From JBIQLO01 sp044464175 (GTDB lineage: Bacteria; Planctomycetota; Phycisphaerae; Tepidisphaerales; Tepidisphaeraceae), in contig JBIQLO010000069.1 in the NCBI GenBank assembly GCA_044464175.1, forward strand, positions 1 through 18,043: a stretch of 18,043 nt of DNA. Direction: 5' to 3'. The translations under genes and the position numbers were made by a program. Each line of letters begins with the position of its first letter. Position 1 is the first letter of the stretch. Under the pieces are notes generated by a model, which made no database searches, was not told the DNA's origin, and saw only the letters and a program-made list of their open reading frames with translations. Positions 14,223 to 18,043 of the stretch are shown here, piece by piece.

Positions 14223-14978
14223 CTACGCCCCTCCGTGCAGCTGTTGGCGCGCAAAGCGCATCAGGCGGCGGAGGCCCAGGTAGGCCCCGCCCATTGGGGT
14301 GCCAAAATGCCGGAAGATTTGCGGGTTGCGCCAGTAATACATATCCAGGCGCGGCAGTTGCCAGCGGTCATCGCTCGGGCGGGCCGTATTCAACTCGACG
14401 GTACAGGCGGCCCGGTAGAGGGAGCGGGCGGCCTTCACCACGGCGGGAATCAGGGAGCCGTAGGGATACGCCAGCGTCCCGACCTCCTGGCCCAGCCGGT
14501 CCTGCAGATCGGCCTGGCCCCCGCCAAGTTCGCCCTCGACCTCGGATGCGGAGAGCCTGGCCAGAAACGGGTGGGTCCGGGTATGGGCCCCGATCTCCAT
14601 CCCCGCCGCCGCCGCCGCACGCAGTTGCCCATCGCTCATCAGCGGCAGGATCGGCGTGCCCGGCGGCTGGGTGGGCCAGTTGTTCTGCTTCCCGCAATAG
14701 TCGGCCACGGCGAAGATCGTGGCGGTGAAGCCGCACTCGCCCAGCAGCGGCAGGGCATGGTCCACCAGATTGGCAAAGGCATCATCAAACGTCAGCACGA
14801 TCGCCTTGGGCGGCAGTTGCGCTTTGCCCTCCCAGGCGTCGATCAAATCCACCAGGCGGATGCCCCGATAGCCCCGGTCCCGCAGCGTGCGCATCTGAAA
14901 CGAAAAAGCGGCCGGCGGCGTGGAAATCACCGAGCCGGAATCGTCCAGCGAATGGTAGGTGAGGATGGGAATGGGCAT
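14223..14978 (-). CDS. Polysaccharide deacetylase (NodB homology domain)
   Basis: 251 residues. It opens with PILTYHSL (4-11). The first catalytic motif is TFDD (63-66, Asp base and metal Asp), the second HTRTHP (132-137, the H-x-x-x-H metal pair), then the YPYG loop (171-174). These are the carbohydrate esterase 4 motifs for metal-dependent N- or O-deacetylation of chitin-like, peptidoglycan or exopolysaccharide chains. No signal peptide is evident from ATG 14978, so it may act in the cytoplasm or be exported by another route. It lies 30 bp downstream of flhB on the same strand, in the position often taken by flhA, so it may be transcribed with the flagellar export genes. Confidence 0.9.
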   Translation of the reverse strand: MPIPILTYHSLDDSGSVISTPPAAFSFQMRTLRDRGYRGIRLVDLIDAWEGKAQLPPKAIVLTFDDAFANLVDHALPLLGECGFTATIFAVADYCGKQNNWPTQPPGTPILPLMSDGQLRAAAAAGMEIGAHTRTHPFLARLSASEVEGELGGGQADLQDRLGQEVGTLAYPYGSLIPAVVKAARSLYRAACTVELNTARPSDDRWQLPRLDMYYWRNPQIFRHFGTPMGGAYLGLRRLMRFARQQLHGGA

Positions 14979-15008
14979 CGCTTGGAAGAAGATAAAAAAC
15001 AGAATAAC

Positions 15009-16088
15009 CTACGAGGCTTTTCGCTTGGCCTTGCCGCTCAATTCATAGACGTACGCCAGAATTTCGGCCACGGTGGAATAGAACTGCTCAGGAATCTCCT
15101 GCCCCACATCCACCAGCCGATAGAGGGCGCGGGCCAGCGGCTTGCGCTCCAGGATCGGGATGCCGTTGGCAACGGCAATCTCGCGGATGCGGGCGGCCAT
15201 CAGGTCGCGTCCCTTGGCCACCACGCGCGGCGCGTGCATCGTGGCGGCATCGTACTTCAGGGCGATGGCGAAATGGGTCGGGTTGGTGACGATGACATCG
15301 GCCGTGGGAACATCCTTTTTCAGCCGGTGGGTGGCCATCTGAATCTGAATCTGCCGGCGGCGCTGGCGGATGTGCGGATCCCCTTCCATCCGCTTCATCT
15401 CCTCTTTCACCTCCTGCTTGCTCATCTTCAGTTCCTTCTCATTGCGAAAGCGCTGCCAGGCATAGTCGGCCACCGCCAGAATCAACAGCACGATGCCGAT
15501 GCGGATGCCGATGGAGTAGATCAACGACGCCCCCAGCAGGAAGATCTGCCCGAAATCCAGCCGCTGGCTGGCCATGATCTGCCCCAGGTGGTCCTGCACT
15601 GCCGACCAGGCGACCAGGGCGACCAGGGTGAGCTTGGCCAGGCTCATGAGAAAGGAGACGATGCCGTTGCCCTTGCCCATCAGGCGGGAGATCCCCTTGA
15701 GCGGATTCAACGCCCCCAGATTGGGCTGGAGCCGCTTGGCGCTGAGGAAAAAGCCGACCTGGATCAGGTTCATCACGATGGCGATGACCACCACGCCGAT
15801 GAAGATGGGCGCCAGCGACTTGCCCGCCAGCAGCACCGCGCGCAACAGCCCCTTGCCCACCTGCTGCCCTCCCAGATCGGCAAAGGAGGCGGCCGAGAGC
15901 ATTTCGCGCATCAGCGACCCCAGGGCGTGGATCATGGCCGGGCCAAAGACCTTCAGCAGGATCATGACGCCCAGCAGCAGCACAGCGGCCGTCAGGTCCG
16001 GGCTGCGCGCGATGTTCCCCTCCTCCCGCGCCTCCTGCCGGCGGCGGGCGGTTGGGGCTTCGGTTTTGTCGCCGTTGTCCTCGGCCAT
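15009..16088 (-). CDS. flhB: Flagellar export protein FlhB
   Basis: 359 residues, the normal length. The N-terminal polar segment DKTEAPTARRRQEAREEG (about 7-24) is characteristic. Four membrane helices follow, then a basic linker (about 215-260) and the autocleavage motif NPTH (269-272). FlhB sits at the flagellar export gate and switches substrate from rod/hook to filament after cutting itself at NPTH. AAGGA lies about 8 nt before ATG 16088. The gene is the last flagellar one in this block; the polysaccharide deacetylase follows rather than flhA. Confidence 0.97.
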   Translation of the reverse strand: MAEDNGDKTEAPTARRRQEAREEGNIARSPDLTAAVLLLGVMILLKVFGPAMIHALGSLMREMLSAASFADLGGQQVGKGLLRAVLLAGKSLAPIFIGVVVIAIVMNLIQVGFFLSAKRLQPNLGALNPLKGISRLMGKGNGIVSFLMSLAKLTLVALVAWSAVQDHLGQIMASQRLDFGQIFLLGASLIYSIGIRIGIVLLILAVADYAWQRFRNEKELKMSKQEVKEEMKRMEGDPHIRQRRRQIQIQMATHRLKKDVPTADVIVTNPTHFAIALKYDAATMHAPRVVAKGRDLMAARIREIAVANGIPILERKPLARALYRLVDVGQEIPEQFYSTVAEILAYVYELSGKAKRKAS

Positions 16089-16102
16089 ATCCGTTCCTTA
16101 TC

Positions 16103-16125
16103 GGCGGGGCCGCTGACACCCCGCC
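16103..16125. promoter_or_regulatory. Intercistronic hairpin between fliR and flhB
   Basis: GGCGGGG (16103-16109) and CCCCGCC (16119-16125) form a perfect 7-bp stem with a 9-nt loop in the 68-bp gap. No T-run follows, so an mRNA-stability or attenuation role is more likely than termination. Confidence 0.4.
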
Positions 16126-16156
16126 AGGGGCTCAGACAGGCCGCCCGAGCCGAACC

Positions 16157-16924
16157 CTAGTGGGTCCAGGCAATGCGGACCGTCTGCATCGCGTTCAACA
16201 GGCTCTCCCGGATCACGCCGCTGCTGAGGGAGATGCCGACAATCAGAACGATCAGCCCAATCGCCGAGCGCAGCGACAGCCCGGCCGTCATGACGTTGAA
16301 CTGCGGCATGGTTTTGCTGATGAACCCCAGTGCCACTTCCACCACGAGCATGGTGACGAGCATCGGAGCGGCCAGGCGCACCGCCAGGATTGTGCAGGCC
16401 TGGAGCAGCCCGACCATCAGGTTGATGACGGACTGGTTGATGCCAATGGAGAGCAGGGGCAGCGCGGCGAAGCTGTCGCGCACCCCCAGGAGCATGGCAT
16501 GGTGGCCGCCGATCAGCAGGAAAATAACCAGCGTAAGCATGAAATAGAGATCGCCCACGACCGTGGACTGGCCGCCGAACTGCGGGTCGAAGACTTCGCC
16601 CAGGCTCAGGCCCATCTGCTGGCCGATCATCTCCCCGGCCCACTGGACGGCGAAGAAGCTGAAGCTCATCGCCATACCCATGGCGATGCCGAAGGCCAGC
16701 TCCCCGCCGATGCCCACGGCCAGCGTCCAGAGGGACTGGGGCATGGCCACGGGCGTGCCCAGCCCCCCCACCACCGCCATGGCCAGGATGGCGGCCATCA
16801 TCGCCTTGACGCGCTTGGGAATCCGCGTGCTGCCAAACAGCGGCGCAAAGGCCATCATCCCGGCCAGGCGAAAGAACGCCAGGACGTAGGCGGGGACGAA
16901 TTGGAGCAGGTGGTCCAGTGACAT
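16157..16924 (-). CDS. fliR: Flagellar export protein FliR
   Basis: 255 residues, typical for FliR. It starts near VPAYVLAFFRLAGMMAFAPLFG, the usual N-terminal helix, and holds several further hydrophobic segments, including FFAVQWAGEMIGQQMGLSLG, with the conserved family motif around 'aGeliG.qmGl'. FliR forms part of the export gate channel with FliP and FliQ in the membrane. It begins at ATG 16924 with no Shine-Dalgarno, after a spacer of 7-bp repeats. Gene order fliP-fliQ-fliR-flhB on the minus strand is the standard arrangement. Confidence 0.96.
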   Translation of the reverse strand: MSLDHLLQFVPAYVLAFFRLAGMMAFAPLFGSTRIPKRVKAMMAAILAMAVVGGLGTPVAMPQSLWTLAVGIGGELAFGIAMGMAMSFSFFAVQWAGEMIGQQMGLSLGEVFDPQFGGQSTVVGDLYFMLTLVIFLLIGGHHAMLLGVRDSFAALPLLSIGINQSVINLMVGLLQACTILAVRLAAPMLVTMLVVEVALGFISKTMPQFNVMTAGLSLRSAIGLIVLIVGISLSSGVIRESLLNAMQTVRIAWTH

Positions 16925-16933
16925 AGTTGGCGG

Positions 16934-16954
16934 TTGCCCATTGTCCGTTGCCAG
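16934..16954 (+). repeat. Three TTGCCxx-type heptamers between fliR and fliQ
   Basis: TTGCCCA, TTGTCCG and TTGCCAG follow one another at exact 7-bp steps. A nearby TGCCAG/CTGGCA pair (16949-16954 and 16964-16969) can form a 6-bp hairpin. The repeat resembles the one at 17260-17273. Confidence 0.6.
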
Positions 16955-16978
16955 GTCAAATCACTGGCAGCTGTTTCC

Positions 16979-17242
16979 TCATGGATGCACCCCCATGGCG
17001 AACAGATGGCTGGCAAAGGCGATCAGGCGCTGGCTGATCCAGGGCATCAGCAGGATCATGATCGCGACCATGGCGACGATCTTGGGGACGAAGGAGAGGG
17101 TCTGCTCCTGAATTTGCGTGACGGCCTGGACCAGAGAGATCAGCAGCCCGACGCCCAGCCCGATCAGCAGGATCGGCGAGGCGATCAGCAGCGCGACGAT
17201 GAGCGTCTGGCGAACCAGGTCGGTGGATTGGTCGAGGGTCAT
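16979..17242 (-). CDS. fliQ: Flagellar export protein FliQ
   Basis: 87 residues, the standard size. The sequence has two membrane helices (LIVALLIASPILLIGLGVGLL, from residue 13, and KIVAMVAIMILLMPWI, about 54-69) and the conserved VQAVTQIQEQTLSFVPK between them. FliQ packs around FliP/FliR in the export gate. AAAGGAG lies 7 nt before ATG 17242, a strong ribosome site. It is 60 bp downstream of fliP and 54 bp upstream of fliR, both gaps filled with heptamer repeats. Confidence 0.97.
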   Translation of the reverse strand: MTLDQSTDLVRQTLIVALLIASPILLIGLGVGLLISLVQAVTQIQEQTLSFVPKIVAMVAIMILLMPWISQRLIAFASHLFAMGVHP

Positions 17243-17259
17243 GAATCGCTCCTTTGGAG

Positions 17260-17293
17260 TTGCCAGTTGCCAGTGAATTTAATCCGGCAACTG
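17260..17293. repeat. TTGCCAG heptamer pair with inverted copy between fliP and fliQ
   Basis: TTGCCAG occurs twice in tandem (17260-17266, 17267-17273). CAGTTGCC (17264-17271) pairs perfectly with GGCAACTG (17286-17293). The same repeat type occurs in degenerate form between fliQ and fliR. Confidence 0.6.
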
Positions 17294-17302
17294 CCCACTG
17301 GC

Positions 17303-18043
17303 TTACGTCACAAAACTTCCCATCAGGCCGGCAATGACCAGATGCCAGCCGTTGACCAGCACGAACAGCAGCAGCTTGAACGGCAGGGAAATCAGGGTCG
17401 GCGGCAGCATCATCATGCCCATGGAGATCAGGACGGCCGAGATCACCATGTCGATCACCAGGAACGGCAGATAGACCTTGAAGCCCAGGAGGAAGGCGGT
17501 CTTGAGCTCACTGAGCATGAAGGCGGGAATGAGGGTCAGGGTGCCCACATCATCCCACGTGCGGGCCCGTGGCTTGTGCTGGAAATCGGTGAAGACGTCT
17601 ACATCGGCATCGTTGCCGGCGGCGTTGATCTGGCGGATCATGAAGTTGCGCAACGGCACCTGCGCCTGGGTGAGCGCTTCTTTCTGGCTGATCTTGCCGT
17701 CCATGTAAGGCTGAAGCGCCTGGGCATTGAGCTGCTGCCAGGTGGGCCCCATGACGACAAAGGTCATGAACAGCGCCAGCCCGATCAGCACCTGGTTGGG
17801 AGGCAGTTGCTGGGTCCCCAGGGCTTGGCGCAACAGCGAGAGGACAATGATGATCCGCGTGAAGCTGGTCATCATGATGAGGATGGCCGGCGCCAGGGAC
17901 AGGACCGTCAGCAGAATGATGATCTGCATGGCGGCCGAAAACTTCTCACGCTTGGAAAGATCGGGCAGTTGAAGCGGCCTGGGGGCCTCGGCGGCCGGCG
18001 GCCGCGCAGTGGCCGGCGCCGGGGCGGCGGATGTCCGCGCGCC
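17303..18043 (-). CDS. fliP: Flagellar export protein FliP (5' end off window)
   Basis: Typical FliP features are visible: AILIMMTSFTRIIIVLSLLR, the Pro-Pro-Asn-Gln motif in QLPPNQVLIGLALF, LIPAFMLSELKTAF, and the C-terminal FKLLLFVLVNGW. FliP is the main channel subunit of the flagellar export gate. The ATG at 17929 would begin inside the first conserved membrane helix. The frame stays open from there to the window edge, reading a Pro/Ala-rich stretch and then LPDLSKREKF, so the real start with a signal-peptide-like N-terminus lies outside. The annotation is therefore partial at the 5' end. Confidence 0.95.
   Translation of the reverse strand, partial: GARTSAAPAPATARPPAAEAPRPLQLPDLSKREKFSAAMQIIILLTVLSLAPAILIMMTSFTRIIIVLSLLRQALGTQQLPPNQVLIGLALFMTFVVMGPTWQQLNAQALQPYMDGKISQKEALTQAQVPLRNFMIRQINAAGNDADVDVFTDFQHKPRARTWDDVGTLTLIPAFMLSELKTAFLLGFKVYLPFLVIDMVISAVLISMGMMMLPPTLISLPFKLLLFVLVNGWHLVIAGLMGSFVT

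Noticed and set aside
14208..16160. Long plus-strand open frame (650 codons) opposite the deacetylase and flhB
   Set aside because: Antisense shadow; His/Gln/Gly-rich translation without motifs, while the other strand encodes textbook CE4 and FlhB proteins.
17303..17929. fliP starting at ATG 17929
   Set aside because: This would cut into the first conserved membrane helix, and the frame is open to the window edge.
1..18043. CRISPR array
   Set aside because: The only regular repeats are 7-8-bp tandem units without spacers; no direct repeats of 24-40 bp with unique spacers and no cas gene.

Overview
The window is about 18 kb of GC-rich bacterial DNA (roughly 60-65% by eye), densely packed and mostly on the minus strand on both flanks, with one plus-strand block in the middle (about 7.3-13.9 kb). 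The gene mix points to a free-living flagellated Gram-negative-type bacterium: fliP-fliQ-fliR-flhB, a family-22 oligogalacturonate-lyase-like propeller beside a Gfo/Idh/MocA oxidoreductase, an O-antigen-ligase-type polymerase, a solitary mraZ, and many palindromic and heptameric intergenic repeats. This suggests Planctomycetota or a related PVC lineage, but that is inference. No rRNA or tRNA gene was found.

Layout. 1-480: C-terminal end of a beta-helix protein and a bidirectional terminator. 516-2735 (-): O-antigen-ligase/TPR membrane protein. 2736-3537: 0.8 kb without a convincing gene but with a dense series of hairpins. 3538-4023 (-): mraZ, with MraZ-box-like repeats in its promoter. Next to it lies an AT-rich, inverted-repeat and DnaA-box-bearing spacer (4024-4212). 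4213-6508 (-): an unknown membrane protein, apt, a frameshifted HigA-type antitoxin and another unknown membrane protein. 6651-7213 (-): a parDE-type toxin-antitoxin pair. 7272-8033 (+): a biotin-protein ligase divergent from parDE. 8132-10320 (+): the oxidoreductase/lyase two-gene operon. 10440-13943 (+): two tandem large membrane-associated GTPases. 14223-14978 (-): a polysaccharide deacetylase. 15009-18043 (-): flhB, fliR, fliQ and fliP (5' part of fliP off the window), the membrane core of the flagellar export gate.

Three things stand out. (1) The two adjacent dynamin-like GTPases share an unusual D-x-P-D-[LI]-D G3 motif and an E-K-Y motif, and each has C-terminal membrane segments, so they look like a co-working membrane-remodelling pair. 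(2) Three loci carry GTAG followed by a short-loop hairpin, two of them as inverted pairs; this is the layout of REP/REPIN elements mobilised by RAYT transposases. (3) Four spacers carry tandem 7-bp repeats of different sequence but the same period, several abutting start codons. The mraZ upstream spacer, with two perfect DnaA boxes plus three degenerate ones beside an AT-rich inverted repeat, is a candidate origin or DnaA-controlled region.
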